Origin: Planctomycetota bacterium
GTDB taxonomy: Bacteria; Planctomycetota; Planctomycetia; Planctomycetales; Planctomycetaceae
DNA length: 64,000 nucleotides
Direction of reading: 5' to 3'
Assembly (NCBI GenBank): GCA_027623235.1
Contig: JAQBVJ010000014.1
Location: 1-64,000, forward strand
Each line of letters opens with the position of its first letter. The first letter of the stretch is position 1. Below are positions 1 through 8,781 of this stretch, piece by piece. The notes under the pieces were generated by a model. It was not told the DNA's origin. It was given only the letters and a program-made list of their open reading frames with translations, and did no database searches. The position numbers and the translations under genes were made by a program.

Positions 1-354
1 CATCGACTTCGTCTTGCGAAGGTACTTCGGCAGAACTGCTGGCGTGAAGAATTCCCGCTGGTCTGGCGAACGCTTGTCGCGAACACGAGGCTGCTTCACC
101 GGCACCTTGCCAATACCCGTCATGAGGTCGCGTTCGGGCAGAAAGCCGTTGCGGACAACCAGTCGATGTCCACCTGCATCAAGCAGACCTGCTCGCTCAG
201 CAACATAGCTGGCGACCTCCTGCTCAATCGCCGCTGCCAGCATCTTCTGAGCACCCGCTCGAAGAATCTCCGTCAACGCATCACGAGGAGAATCCACCCC
301 TGAATCGCTCTCAACGGTTGGATCAGAAATGGAAGAATCGTTACTCTCAAACAT
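1..354 (-). mobile_element. IS256-family transposase, 5' part (cut by window edge)
   Basis: The minus strand is open from an ATG at 354 to the window edge, giving the first 118 residues of a protein. The pattern fits the N-terminal region of IS256/Mutator-type transposases: an EILRAGAQKMLAAAIEQEV segment (residues 30-48), then VRNGFLPER, then a TGIGKVPVKQPRVRDKR segment. The DDE catalytic core would lie beyond base 1 and cannot be judged. Upstream, bases 441-465 hold a sequence that could be the element's terminal inverted repeat. Family assignment is from remembered IS256 conservation; whether the copy is intact is unknown. Confidence 0.85.
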
Positions 355-440
355 GGTGGCGTGCCTTTCAAAATGATTTGGAACTTTTGTTGAACAACCA
401 ATTCATCGCGAAACACGCCGCCTTTTTCAACATCCAATCA

Positions 441-465
441 AACACAACTTTCTACAGTAACTCCC
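441..465. repeat. Putative terminal inverted repeat of the IS256-type element
   Basis: This stretch lies about 90 bases upstream of the transposase start. It contains an ACACAACTTTCTACAG core that resembles the inner part of IS256-family ends (TTGTGT read outward-in). The partner repeat would lie outside the window, so pairing and the target-site duplication cannot be checked. Confidence 0.35.
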
Positions 466-741
466 GGATTGACCTCATCCTGAATTGAACCTGACGACGC
501 GATGATCGAGTGCCCGTTTTCGGAGGCTTTTACCTCGGCATCTCACCGAGCGTACGCAGGTTCCGTCTTCCGTTTGGCGTATCCGTGTATTCACCTCAAA
601 GGGAGGGGTTCGCTGCTCCAGCAAGTCGTCACACAGGTCGATACCTCCCGATAGAAGCGAGAACCTCACCTCCTCTGGTTTTTTCGGTCTCTGGTTTCTT
701 CGGAAATAAACACGATCACGCAAGCATTAAAGGAACAGGAG
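466..741. other. Intergenic region upstream of the response regulator
   Basis: No convincing gene is seen between the IS end and the response-regulator start at 742. Short open frames on both strands have no recognisable protein pattern. The last bases carry a ribosome-binding site (AAAGGA near 730) at normal spacing from the ATG. Confidence 0.5.
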
Positions 742-1416
742 ATGTACGAAAACCACCAGGCAGCGCCAGTCACCATCGGTCTTGTCGACCCGCTCGAGCT
801 TGACCTGTTTGCTCTCACCAATCTTTTCAACTCTCAGCCGGGATTGAGCGTCGTTGGCACTGCCAGCACTGGCGAAGCCGGTGTGCAGATGCTGACAGAA
901 AAGCGACCTGTGATCGCCGTCGTCGAGATCGATCTGAAAGACCGCAGCGGCTTCGATCTGGCGAGCGAACTGGCGATGAAGCAGCGTGACACGCGGGTGA
1001 TCTTTTATTCGGCTGTCATGCCGGACATCTTTATCGAGCAGGCATTGAGGTCGAAGGCTGCCGGCTACGTGCTGAAAACGGACAGTCTGAACAGCCTGCT
1101 GGCAGCCGTGCGGGAAGTATCCGCCGGCCGACCTTACTTCTCGGAAGAGATTCGACAGAAGCTCGTTCTCGATCCGAACAACGGCCAGATGAAAACGTCA
1201 TTCGACGCTCCGCTCGGGCGGCTCAGTGACCGGCAGATCGAAGTGCTGCGAAACCTCGCGTTCGGGATGAGCGTGAAAGACGTCGCCCGGAAGATGCACA
1301 TTTCGGTCAAGAGTGTCGATTCGCATAAGTATCGAATCATGCAGTCGCTGGAGATTCACGACCGCGTGGACCTGGCCCGGTTTGCGATTCGGGAAGGTCT
1401 TGTGTCGGCGAGCTGA
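742..1416 (+). CDS. NarL/FixJ (LuxR)-type response regulator
   Basis: A 224-residue two-domain regulator. The receiver domain (about 10-130) has a probable phosphoacceptor D64 in VVEIDLKD, a conserved S90 in VIFYSAV and K112 in YVLKTDS. The usual double-acid pocket near the first strand is reduced to a single D16 (GLVDPLELD). The C-terminal LuxR helix-turn-helix (about 158-219) has LSDRQIEVLRNLAFGMSVKD and a KSVDSHKYRIM recognition region. It should be a phosphorylation-controlled DNA-binding transcription factor. No sensor kinase is adjacent, so its signal and targets are unknown. AAAGGA about seven bases before the ATG supports the start. Confidence 0.9.
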   Translation: MYENHQAAPVTIGLVDPLELDLFALTNLFNSQPGLSVVGTASTGEAGVQMLTEKRPVIAVVEIDLKDRSGFDLASELAMKQRDTRVIFYSAVMPDIFIEQALRSKAAGYVLKTDSLNSLLAAVREVSAGRPYFSEEIRQKLVLDPNNGQMKTSFDAPLGRLSDRQIEVLRNLAFGMSVKDVARKMHISVKSVDSHKYRIMQSLEIHDRVDLARFAIREGLVSAS

Positions 1417-1480
1417 CCCGCGGCCTTTTCCACTCTCGTTGCCTGCCGTGCCGACGTTCACTTTATCTCAGGAGATGACG

Positions 1481-1900
1481 ATGCGATCCCGCATAGACTT
1501 TTACACATTGTGTCCGGAATGCGACGCCCGTATCACGCTCACCCTCGCTGCCCAGCTGCAGGCGACTCGCCGTGGCACAAGCTGTCGCTGCCGTTGCGGT
1601 CACGACTGGACCTGCATTTCAGAGTGGATTTACCGAAGCACACCGGACGCCTCTGACACGGCTCTTGACCTGATGCCTCAGACGCAGCCGCCGGCCATGT
1701 CGCCACCGAGGCCGTACCTGTTGCCGACGTATCAGCCGCCCACGCCGACCGCAGCTCCGCAGCAGACGGTCGGCGACCGGCCCTTATCGATCGCTCAGCC
1801 CCACGAGCAGCACAGTCAGCCGTCAGTGCCCGCACCGCACGCTTTTTCTCCAGCCAACAGCGACGCTCCTCGGCGCTCGATCGATCCGTATACCCGTTAG
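1481..1900 (+). CDS. Small zinc-ribbon protein with Pro-rich tail
   Basis: A hypothetical 139-residue protein. The N-terminal 45 residues carry two paired cysteine motifs (CPEC, and CRCRCG about 20 residues later), which suggest a zinc ribbon. The remaining two thirds are rich in Pro, Gln, Ser and Thr and probably disordered. I chose the ATG at 1481 because CAGGAG lies six bases upstream; an in-frame ATG at 1475 is too close to it. The gene follows the response regulator by 64 bases and may be co-transcribed. I do not recognise the family. Confidence 0.6.
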   Translation: MRSRIDFYTLCPECDARITLTLAAQLQATRRGTSCRCRCGHDWTCISEWIYRSTPDASDTALDLMPQTQPPAMSPPRPYLLPTYQPPTPTAAPQQTVGDRPLSIAQPHEQHSQPSVPAPHAFSPANSDAPRRSIDPYTR

Positions 1901-2224
1901 GTCGTGCCTCGTGAGCCGTTTCGGCTCGGTGCAGCCTCCGGAACGGAATCCTGGTTTCTCAATTTGGCAGAACGCAGTCGCTTAGAACGCGTCCCACGAA
2001 TAAAGGTTCGTAATTGCGAGGGCGAGGCGACCCGTTTGCACGCCATGCCTCGGGCCGTGAAACAGGTTGCTGCTGTCGAACAATTTGAAGGCATGGTGGA
2101 TGAATTGGGACAATTCCCATTTCGGACTCGCTCCACAGTAGCGGCTCGTCGCTTCCGCCAACGAAAACAGCCCGACCTGTATGGCCGAGCCGTCTTGCAA
2201 ATACGACGTGTCTGTGTGTTGCGA
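1901..2224. other. Intergenic region without a supported gene
   Basis: Open frames exist on both strands (for example a 72-codon minus frame ending at 1982), but none has a recognisable protein pattern, signal peptide or good ribosome-binding site. I see no clear hairpin repeat here. It separates convergent genes. Confidence 0.4.
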
Positions 2225-2683
2225 TCAACGACCAAAGAACAGCGAGAATCCACGGCTGCTGTATCCAAATCCGCCGCGTGAAAGAGTCATACCACGGCTG
2301 TAGGTCGGAGTGTAACTGCGGTGCGTCGCCCGGTGATCGACTCGGTCGTGGACAGCTTCATGCTGCAGGTTGTCGTGCAGACGTGAGTGCTGGTAGCGGT
2401 TGATTCCCGACCGGTGTGCATCCCGGTGAAGGATCGTCCGATCAATCGCGCGATGCTGCAGTTCGTCATGTGTGGCTTCGTGTCGCAGGACGCGATGCAC
2501 ACCGTAATGCTGGTAACGCGTCATTGGCGAACGATGAGCTTCCCGATGGTCCCGCTCACGATGGACGGCATTGTGTTCAAGGTTGTCGTGGACGCGACCG
2601 TGCGTCTTGTCCGAAGCAGACGCGGTTGTGGCGACAAGAGCGATGGCTCCAACAGCGGTCAGTGCGAGTGCGAAGCGTTTCAT
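2225..2683 (-). CDS. Exported His-rich repeat protein
   Basis: A 152-residue protein with a clear Sec signal peptide (MKRFALALTAVGAIALVATT, cleavage near ASA-SD). The mature part has about three imperfect repeats in which histidines fall roughly every four residues: HDNLEHNAVH, then VLRHEATHDELQHRA, then HDNLQHEAVHDRVDHRATH, each followed by an R-rich HRS segment. The C-terminal 25 residues are Gly/Ser/Phe-rich. The spacing would align histidines along a helix, fitting a periplasmic metal-binding or metal-buffering role. This is inference; I do not recognise a named family. It is divergent from the metal-efflux cluster and has its own sigma-54-like promoter at 2736-2751. Confidence 0.7.
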   Translation of the reverse strand: MKRFALALTAVGAIALVATTASASDKTHGRVHDNLEHNAVHRERDHREAHRSPMTRYQHYGVHRVLRHEATHDELQHRAIDRTILHRDAHRSGINRYQHSRLHDNLQHEAVHDRVDHRATHRSYTPTYSRGMTLSRGGFGYSSRGFSLFFGR

Positions 2684-2735
2684 GACTCTCTCCCTGGTCT
2701 CGTGAACGGGTCGTGATTGACTGGCACGATTAAAC

Positions 2736-2751
2736 GCAGCGTCCGTGCCAA
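2736..2751 (-). promoter_or_regulatory. Sigma-54-type promoter for the His-rich exported protein
   Basis: Read on the minus strand this is TTGGCACGGACGCTGC. The GG of the -24 box and GC of the -12 box are exactly ten bases apart, and the -24 box matches the TGGCACG consensus. The -12 box has one mismatch (CTGC for TTGC). The predicted start site near 2723 leaves a leader of about 40 bases before the ATG at 2683. Confidence 0.6.
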
Positions 2752-2826
2752 AGAGCCAGCCGCATCCCGCAAACCGTTATTATTCCTTGAGTTACGGAGT
2801 CTTGTCCGGCGTTGCCCGCCGAACTC

Positions 2827-2856
2827 AATCGCAGTCACTTTGACACAATTGCGATT
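2827..2856. promoter_or_regulatory. Inverted repeat between divergent sigma-54 promoters (possible activator site)
   Basis: AATCGCA at 2827-2833 is mirrored by TGCGATT at 2850-2856 with a 16-base spacer. A second dyad follows (GTGACAC near 2863 and GTGTGATGTCAC near 2894). Upstream dyads 80-150 bases from a sigma-54 promoter are where enhancer-binding activators usually sit. The protein is not identifiable from this window. Confidence 0.35.
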
Positions 2857-2970
2857 CAATCAGGTGACACACAGTGGATGATTCGTAGTTCCCGTGTGAT
2901 GTCACGTATGCAGATGTAATGTCCCTTTGTAGGATGCCCTGCTGAATTGCCGATCCCTTTATATGGCGTT

Positions 2971-2987
2971 CTGGCACAGCACTTGCG
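2971..2987 (+). promoter_or_regulatory. Sigma-54 promoter of the metal-efflux cluster
   Basis: CTGGCACAGCACTTGCG matches the sigma-54 consensus (YTGGCAC-N5-TTGC) with GG and GC exactly ten bases apart. Transcription should start near 2998, about 40 bases before the ATG of the first His-rich protein at 3038. It implies that the cluster needs an ATP-dependent enhancer-binding activator; none is encoded nearby. Confidence 0.7.
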
Positions 2988-3037
2988 TCTCGGCATCAGC
3001 GAAGACTGGCAGGCTTGACGTTGAGCTCGGAGTTTCG

Positions 3038-3628
3038 ATGAAACGGTTACTTCACAAGGCGATGGCGATTCTGCTGAGCGGGGCGGTGCTGGCGAGTTCA
3101 GTGCTTCCTCCGGCTGCTTGTCATGCGCATGCTGAAGGTGACCGACCGCATTCACATGAGCAGAGTGACGAACGGCGGGATTCGGACGAGCACGACCATG
3201 AGCACGGCCACCAGCACGATGCGGCTGCGATTTCAGACCACCACGAGCATCATCATGAACCACCAGCGCACGACGATGAGAGCGCCGGCGGTGGGCTGGA
3301 GCCTGCTTCGGCTCATCTGCATTTTTCGATCGCCGGTTTTGACTTTTCGCTTCCGTTGCCCGGCGACGATGGCTCGGGCGGGCCGCTGAGTCCGACGGGT
3401 GATAACGCCGGATGCTTCGGAATCGTTCGGCTGACGGACGATACGGTCACAGTGCCACGTGTCGACTTGTCCGGCGTGATTGACCTGTCAACGCCTGCTC
3501 CGCCGACAATTGCTTCTTTGGTCGATGCGACACAGCACGCTGTCCGATGGCGGTGTGTTCGTGCTACCGACCGAACTCTTCTCTGTGACAGTGCGCGCTG
3601 CGAGCGCTCCGGGGTCCTGCTGACCTAA
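3038..3628 (+). CDS. Exported His/Asp-rich protein, first gene of the metal-efflux cluster
   Basis: A 196-residue protein starting at MKRLLHKAMAILL. A signal peptide ends near residue 28 (PPAACHAHA). The next 60 residues are extremely rich in His, Asp and Glu (HDHEHGHQHD, DHHEHHHEPP). The C-terminal part contains an HLHFSIAGFDFSLPLP segment and no obvious enzyme motif. I chose this ATG because GGAG lies six bases before it and the upstream in-frame ATG at 2963 precedes the predicted transcription start. Position directly behind a sigma-54 promoter and ahead of CzcB/CzcA genes suggests periplasmic metal binding. A related Cys/His-rich protein opens the second half of the cluster at 9968. Confidence 0.75.
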   Translation: MKRLLHKAMAILLSGAVLASSVLPPAACHAHAEGDRPHSHEQSDERRDSDEHDHEHGHQHDAAAISDHHEHHHEPPAHDDESAGGGLEPASAHLHFSIAGFDFSLPLPGDDGSGGPLSPTGDNAGCFGIVRLTDDTVTVPRVDLSGVIDLSTPAPPTIASLVDATQHAVRWRCVRATDRTLLCDSARCERSGVLLT

Positions 3629-3629
3629 G

Positions 3630-3790
3630 CGATTTTCGAGTGGCGATTTTTGATTGACGATTTTGATGTTCCATTTTTGTGCGGTTTGCACAAATCGGAA
3701 ATCAGCAATCCAAAATCACAAATCCTTCTGCTCCGATTTGTGCCGCTTCCACAAATCGTCAATCTCAAATCGAAAATCGGAAATCCTCCC
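3630..3790. repeat. A/T-rich hairpin repeat of the GATTTT/AAATC family, copy 1
   Basis: The left half repeats CGATTTT-like units and the right half repeats AAATCG-like units, so the two halves pair. For example CGATTTTCGA near 3631 mirrors TCGAAAATCG near 3770. Base composition is sharply lower in GC than the neighbouring genes. It fills the gap between the first His-rich gene and the first CzcB gene. A second member lies at 9682-9764. Confidence 0.65.
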
Positions 3791-5203
3791 ATGCGCATCT
3801 CGAAATCACTACGAATCCTCAGTGGAGTGGCTGTTGTCGCAGCGCTCGGTGCCGGGGCGTTTTTTACTCGCGAGCGGTGGATGCCGCGGCTTGTTCCGCA
3901 AATCGCTGAGGCTGCGTCTGCCGAGGGCGAGTCGCCGCCGGTCGAAGAACCGAAGGTGCTCAAGCTGAGTCCGCAGGCTCGCAAGAACATGGGGCTGGTG
4001 TCGAAGCCCGTGCGGCCGCAGACGTATTGGAAGAAAGTGCAGATTCCCGGTGAGATTGTTGATCGGCCGGGGCGTTCCGATCGTGGCATTACGTCGCCGG
4101 CGGTTGGAGTCGTCACGCAGATTCACGCCTTTCCCGGTGACACCGTCAAACCTGGCGATCGGCTCTTCACACTGAGGCTGTTCAGCGAGTACCTGCAGAA
4201 CACGCAGAAGGAACTGTTCGGAGCCACGCGGGAAACGCAGCTCATTGACGAGCAACTCAAGCGACTCCGTCCACTGGCTGAAACAGGCGGCATTGCCAAA
4301 TCGAAGATCATCGAGCTGGAAAGCCAACTACAGAGACAGGAAGCCGCGATTTCAGCTCATCGTCAGGACCTGTTGACGCGTGGTCTGAATCTGGAGCAGA
4401 TTGCCAGTGTCGCCGCTGGCAAATTCGTGGTGACGGTTGAAGTTGTTGCTCCGCCTCCAGCCGAAGCCAATCCGAAGACAACGGAGATTCAACCGGCTGC
4501 GTTGCAACTCGTGCAGGGCGAGTTCGCGGAGCTGGCTTACGAGGTTCAGGAACTGACGGCGGAACTCGGTCAGCAGGTGCAGGCTGGGCAACTGCTGTCG
4601 ACGCTGGCCAATCATCGGTCGCTGTACGTCGAAGGCCATGCGTTCAAGCGTGACGCTCCGGCTTTGGAGGACGCGGCGCAAGGTAGTCGGGACATCGCCG
4701 TCGAGTTCGCGGAAGACAACGCCGAGCACTGGCCGGTTCTGGAGCAGGCGTTTCGGATTCGGCATCTTTCCAACTCGATCGACACCAGTAGCCGCACGTT
4801 CGATTTTTTTATTCCGCTGACGAACCAGTCACGCAATTACCAGCAGGACGGCCAGACCTTCATCGTCTGGCGATTTCGACCCGGACAGCGAGTCCGTCTG
4901 CACGTCCCGGTCGAAAATCTGGACAACGTGATCGTGCTGCCTGCTGAAGCCGTTGTACGTGAAGGTCCCGAAGCGTACGTGTTCCGGCAGAACGGCGACC
5001 TCTTCAATCGAATCCCCGTGCAGGTGCTGCACGAGGACCGACTGAACATCGTGCTGGCAAACGATGGCAGCATGAAGCCGGGCCTTTACTTCGCTCAGAA
5101 CGCGGCGGCTTCGCTGAATCGAGTTCTCAAGGCACAGGCGGCCAGCGGCATGCGAGCCGACGTTCACGTTCACGCGGACGGCACCGTCCACGCGTCTCAC
5201 TGA
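3791..5203 (+). CDS. HME-RND periplasmic adaptor (CzcB-like), set 1
   Basis: A 470-residue membrane-fusion protein linking an RND permease to its outer-membrane channel. An N-terminal hydrophobic segment (residues 8-26) anchors it. A split biotinyl/lipoyl-like domain follows (TSPAVGVVTQIHAFPGDTVK, then LLSTLANHRSLYVEG), separated by a helical hairpin rich in Gln/Glu/Arg (about 130-200), then beta-barrel and membrane-proximal domains (RPGQRVRLHVPVENLDNV). The tail ends with HVHADGTVHASH, a His-rich segment suiting metal handling. The start at 3791 is the first one after the repeat; the longer frame from 3650 would translate that repeat. It precedes the permease by 11 bases. Confidence 0.88.
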   Translation: MRISKSLRILSGVAVVAALGAGAFFTRERWMPRLVPQIAEAASAEGESPPVEEPKVLKLSPQARKNMGLVSKPVRPQTYWKKVQIPGEIVDRPGRSDRGITSPAVGVVTQIHAFPGDTVKPGDRLFTLRLFSEYLQNTQKELFGATRETQLIDEQLKRLRPLAETGGIAKSKIIELESQLQRQEAAISAHRQDLLTRGLNLEQIASVAAGKFVVTVEVVAPPPAEANPKTTEIQPAALQLVQGEFAELAYEVQELTAELGQQVQAGQLLSTLANHRSLYVEGHAFKRDAPALEDAAQGSRDIAVEFAEDNAEHWPVLEQAFRIRHLSNSIDTSSRTFDFFIPLTNQSRNYQQDGQTFIVWRFRPGQRVRLHVPVENLDNVIVLPAEAVVREGPEAYVFRQNGDLFNRIPVQVLHEDRLNIVLANDGSMKPGLYFAQNAAASLNRVLKAQAASGMRADVHVHADGTVHASH

Positions 5204-5214
5204 GGAAGGCTCAA

Positions 5215-8200
5215 ATGCTCAACGCAGTTATTCGATTTGCTCTTCGATATCGCATGCTGGTTGTCGTGATCAGCATGGCGCTGATGGTCTATGGGTCGTA
5301 TCTCGCCACGCAGATGCCGATCGACGTCTTTCCTGATCTCGACCGACCGCGTGTCATCATCATCACCGAATGTCCCGGCCTCGCGACCGAAGAAGTCGAA
5401 ACGCTCGTCACTCAGCCGATCGAGATCGCGTTGCTTGGAGCGAGCGGCGTGCAGGCTGTTCGCAGCCAGTCGACGGCCGGGCTGAATGTGATTTACATCG
5501 AGTTCGACTGGGACACCGAAATCAAGACGGCTCGTCAGACGGTGCAGGAGCGACTGGTGACGCTGGGCGGAATCCTGCCTGAAGGGATTCGCCCGCAGAT
5601 GACGCCGCCGGCTTCGATCATGGGACAGATCGTTGTTGCCGGCATCTATCGCCAACAGGGCCCGAACGGCGGCGAGCTGTACCCGATTGGTAAAACCGAG
5701 CTGATGGCGGAGATGGTCACGCACGACGGTCAGTCGCCGAAGTTATTCGCGTGGCAGCCCGTTGACCGCCACAACGTCGAAAGCTGGGAGTCGGTCACAC
5801 TGCAAGAAGTCGTCTGGCATCCCGGTCGTGAACTGGACGCCTCGGATCCGAGCAGCGGTGATCGGCGAGCGACAGTCACGGTTCTCGGCAAGCAGCACGA
5901 CATTGACCTGCCATCAATCGCTTCGCGGCAACTGTCTCTGCGGACGACGGCGGACTGGGTCATTCGGCCACGCGTGCTCAAAGTCACCGGTGTCGCCGAA
6001 GCGTTTATTCTTGGCGGTGACAAGAAGCAGTATCAGGTCCGCATCGATCCGACGGCTCTTCTGGAATACGGCGTGACGCTGCAGGACGTCGAGCAGGCTC
6101 TGAAAGAAAGCAACATCAACACCAGCGGCGGCTTCGCGGTGAAGGGCGAGACCGAACGGCCCATCCGTGTGCTCGGTCGACTGGGACCGGAACCGTACCG
6201 CGTGCTGGAAGACCTGCGGAACATTCCCGTCAAAGCCAATCCGGAACGAACCGTCCTGCTCAGCGAGGTCGCTCATGTTGTCGAAGGAGCCCAGTTCAAA
6301 CGCGGCGATGGCAGTGTGAATGGTCGGCCCGGCGTCGTCTTCACGATTGTGAAGCAGCCGCATTTCGACACCCGCGATCTGACCGAGCGACTGGAAACCG
6401 CGCTGCAGGAAGCGGAGGACTCGCTGCCTGCGGACATCGTGATCAACGCGGAACTGTTCCAGCTGCGCAACTTCATCGACCGCGGAATCTTCAACGTCGG
6501 CGAGGCGTTGGTCATCGGAGCCGTGCTGGTCGTGATCGTGCTGTTTCTGTTTCTGCTGAACTTCCGCACGACGTTCATCACACTGACGGCCATCCCGCTG
6601 TCGCTGGTGATCACGACGCTGGTGTTTCGCATGATGGGTTACATCACCGGCACGGAACTCTCGATCAACGTCATGACACTTGGCGGACTGGCCGTCGCTA
6701 TGGGCGAGCTGGTGGATGATGCCATCGTCGATGTCGAAAACATCTTCCGTCGGCTGAAGGAAAACAACGCGCTCGACACGCCGCGTTCTTCGCTGCAAGT
6801 CGTGTATGAGGCGAGCAAAGAAATCCGCAGTGCCATCGTGTTTGGTACCGCGGTTGTAATTCTCGTCTTCCTGCCGTTGTTCGCACTGTCGGGAGTCGAA
6901 GGTCGATTGTTCGCTCCGTTGGGTGTGGCCTACATCGTCTCGATTCTGGCGTCGCTGCTGGTGTCGCTGACCGTGACGCCAGTGCTGTCCTACTACCTGC
7001 TTCCACAGTCCAAGGCGACGCACGCCGAGCAAGATGGACTGTTGCTCCGATCGATGAAGTGGATGGCCAGCTATCTGGTCCGCCTCAGCATGGCGATTCC
7101 CACAACGCTGCTGCTGTTGACGTGGTTACTGGTGGCGTTTGCCGGATGGAGAATGTCGCAACTCGGTCGCAACTTCCTGCCGGAGTTCGACGAAGGCAGC
7201 GTGCAGATCAATATCACATTGCCGCCCAGTTCCTCATTGAACGCGTCCAACCAGACGTCTGGGTTGATCGATGCCCGGCTCCGCGAGATGCAGAAATCAC
7301 CGAAGAATCCGAACGGCGAGATATTGTTCTTTGTTCGTCGTACCGGACGTGCGGAAATGGACGAACACGCGTCGCCCGTCAACGCCGGCGAGTACATCCT
7401 GAGCATGAACCCGGACAGCGGTCGCCATCGCGATGAGATTCTCGACGAACTGCTGGAGACACTTGGCGACGAAGTTCCCGGCATCGACGTCGAGGTCGAA
7501 CAGCCGTTAGCGCACTTAATTAGCCACATGGTGTCAGGCGTCTATGCGCAGATTGCTATCAAGATTCACGGTGATGATCTCGACATGCTTCGCCAGCTCG
7601 CCGAGCGGGTGAAGTCGACGGTGCAGAACATCGACGGCGTGACGCCACCAGTGATCGAACCGATCCAGCAGACAGAAGAACTGCACATCAAACTACGATC
7701 GGGTGACCTCGCGTTTCACGGTGTCACGCGAGCGTACGTCGCAAACATCCTGCAGACCGCGTTGCAGGGCGAAGTCATTTCTCAGGTGCTGGAAGGTCAG
7801 CGAAAGTTCGACCTGCTGGTTCGACTCGAAGAAGAGTACCGCACGGACTACGCCAACCTTGGACGTTTGCGGATCGATCTGCCGGATGGACGCGGACAGA
7901 TCGAGCTGAGCGAACTGGCCGACATCGGTCGCGGCTCCGGCCCCAACGCTGTGAACCGGGAGAACGCTCGCCGCCGCATGGTCATTCGCTGCAACACGCA
8001 GGACCGCGATCTGGCCAGCACCGTCGCTGAGATCGAGCGACGCGTGCAGAGTCAGGTCGAACTGCCGGAAGGTTATTTCATCGAATACGGCGGGCAGTTC
8101 GAGAGCCAGCAGCGAGCCACTCGCACGATCGTCGTGCTGGCGGGCGTCTCGGTCATCGGCATGTTCGTCGTGCTGACGATCCTGTTCCCGTCCGTGCGAG

Positions 8201-8667
8201 TTGTCCTGCAAATCCTCAACGCACTACCGACCGCGTTCATCGGCGGTGTGCTCGCACTGGTCATCACGAACCAGTCGCTGACGGTGGCCAGTCTGGTCGG
8301 CTTCATCTCACTCGGTGGCATCGCGGTGAGGAACGGCATCCTGCTGGTCACGCATTACTTCCATCTGATGAAGGAAGAAGGCGAAGAATTTTCTCGCGAC
8401 ATGATCATGCGCGGCAGTCTGGAACGACTGGCCCCCGTGCTGATGACAGCCCTCACCGCCGGGATGGGTCTGATTCCACTGGTGCTTGGTGGACAGGAAC
8501 CCGGTCGCGAAATCCTGTACCCGGTTGCAACGGTGATCCTCGGTGGACTGTTCACCTCGACGTTTTGCGAGTTCCTGATTCACCCCGGCATCTTCTGGAA
8601 ATACAGCGGCAAGGACGCGGCCAGACTCGCGAAGCAGGACCATGCAGACGAGGAGTTGATCCCGTGA
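5215..8667 (+). CDS. HME-RND metal efflux permease (CzcA-like), set 1
   Basis: An 1150-residue inner-membrane proton/metal antiporter. Visible landmarks: N-terminal TM1 (MLVVVISMALMVYGSYL), IDVFPDLDRPRV, the charged TM4 motif GELVDDAIVDVEN near residue 498, two porter regions, and a C-terminal TM bundle with LVGFISLGGIAVRNGILL and LAPVLMTALTAGMGLIPLVL. The TM4 acidic residues place it in the heavy-metal (HME) branch; the metal is not predictable. Residues about 145-240 are an extra segment between GQIVVAG and LRTTADWV that ordinary CzcA proteins lack; the set 2 permease carries a repeat-derived insertion at the same place. It starts 11 bases after the adaptor. Confidence 0.92.
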   Translation: MLNAVIRFALRYRMLVVVISMALMVYGSYLATQMPIDVFPDLDRPRVIIITECPGLATEEVETLVTQPIEIALLGASGVQAVRSQSTAGLNVIYIEFDWDTEIKTARQTVQERLVTLGGILPEGIRPQMTPPASIMGQIVVAGIYRQQGPNGGELYPIGKTELMAEMVTHDGQSPKLFAWQPVDRHNVESWESVTLQEVVWHPGRELDASDPSSGDRRATVTVLGKQHDIDLPSIASRQLSLRTTADWVIRPRVLKVTGVAEAFILGGDKKQYQVRIDPTALLEYGVTLQDVEQALKESNINTSGGFAVKGETERPIRVLGRLGPEPYRVLEDLRNIPVKANPERTVLLSEVAHVVEGAQFKRGDGSVNGRPGVVFTIVKQPHFDTRDLTERLETALQEAEDSLPADIVINAELFQLRNFIDRGIFNVGEALVIGAVLVVIVLFLFLLNFRTTFITLTAIPLSLVITTLVFRMMGYITGTELSINVMTLGGLAVAMGELVDDAIVDVENIFRRLKENNALDTPRSSLQVVYEASKEIRSAIVFGTAVVILVFLPLFALSGVEGRLFAPLGVAYIVSILASLLVSLTVTPVLSYYLLPQSKATHAEQDGLLLRSMKWMASYLVRLSMAIPTTLLLLTWLLVAFAGWRMSQLGRNFLPEFDEGSVQINITLPPSSSLNASNQTSGLIDARLREMQKSPKNPNGEILFFVRRTGRAEMDEHASPVNAGEYILSMNPDSGRHRDEILDELLETLGDEVPGIDVEVEQPLAHLISHMVSGVYAQIAIKIHGDDLDMLRQLAERVKSTVQNIDGVTPPVIEPIQQTEELHIKLRSGDLAFHGVTRAYVANILQTALQGEVISQVLEGQRKFDLLVRLEEEYRTDYANLGRLRIDLPDGRGQIELSELADIGRGSGPNAVNRENARRRMVIRCNTQDRDLASTVAEIERRVQSQVELPEGYFIEYGGQFESQQRATRTIVVLAGVSVIGMFVVLTILFPSVRVVLQILNALPTAFIGGVLALVITNQSLTVASLVGFISLGGIAVRNGILLVTHYFHLMKEEGEEFSRDMIMRGSLERLAPVLMTALTAGMGLIPLVLGGQEPGREILYPVATVILGGLFTSTFCEFLIHPGIFWKYSGKDAARLAKQDHADEELIP

Positions 8668-8781
8668 TGAAACCCTGATCGAAGCTCACTTTCCAATCCG
8701 CGATGACGTGTCGTCTCGCGGACGTTCACAACCGGTCGCTGCAACATCGCAGTGGCGTCACACTTTTCTGGAGTATCTCTG

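Noticed and set aside
5914-7032. A 372-codon minus-strand frame across the set 1 permease
   Set aside because: Shadow of the RND gene; His/Gln/Arg-rich composition typical of antisense of GC-rich coding DNA.
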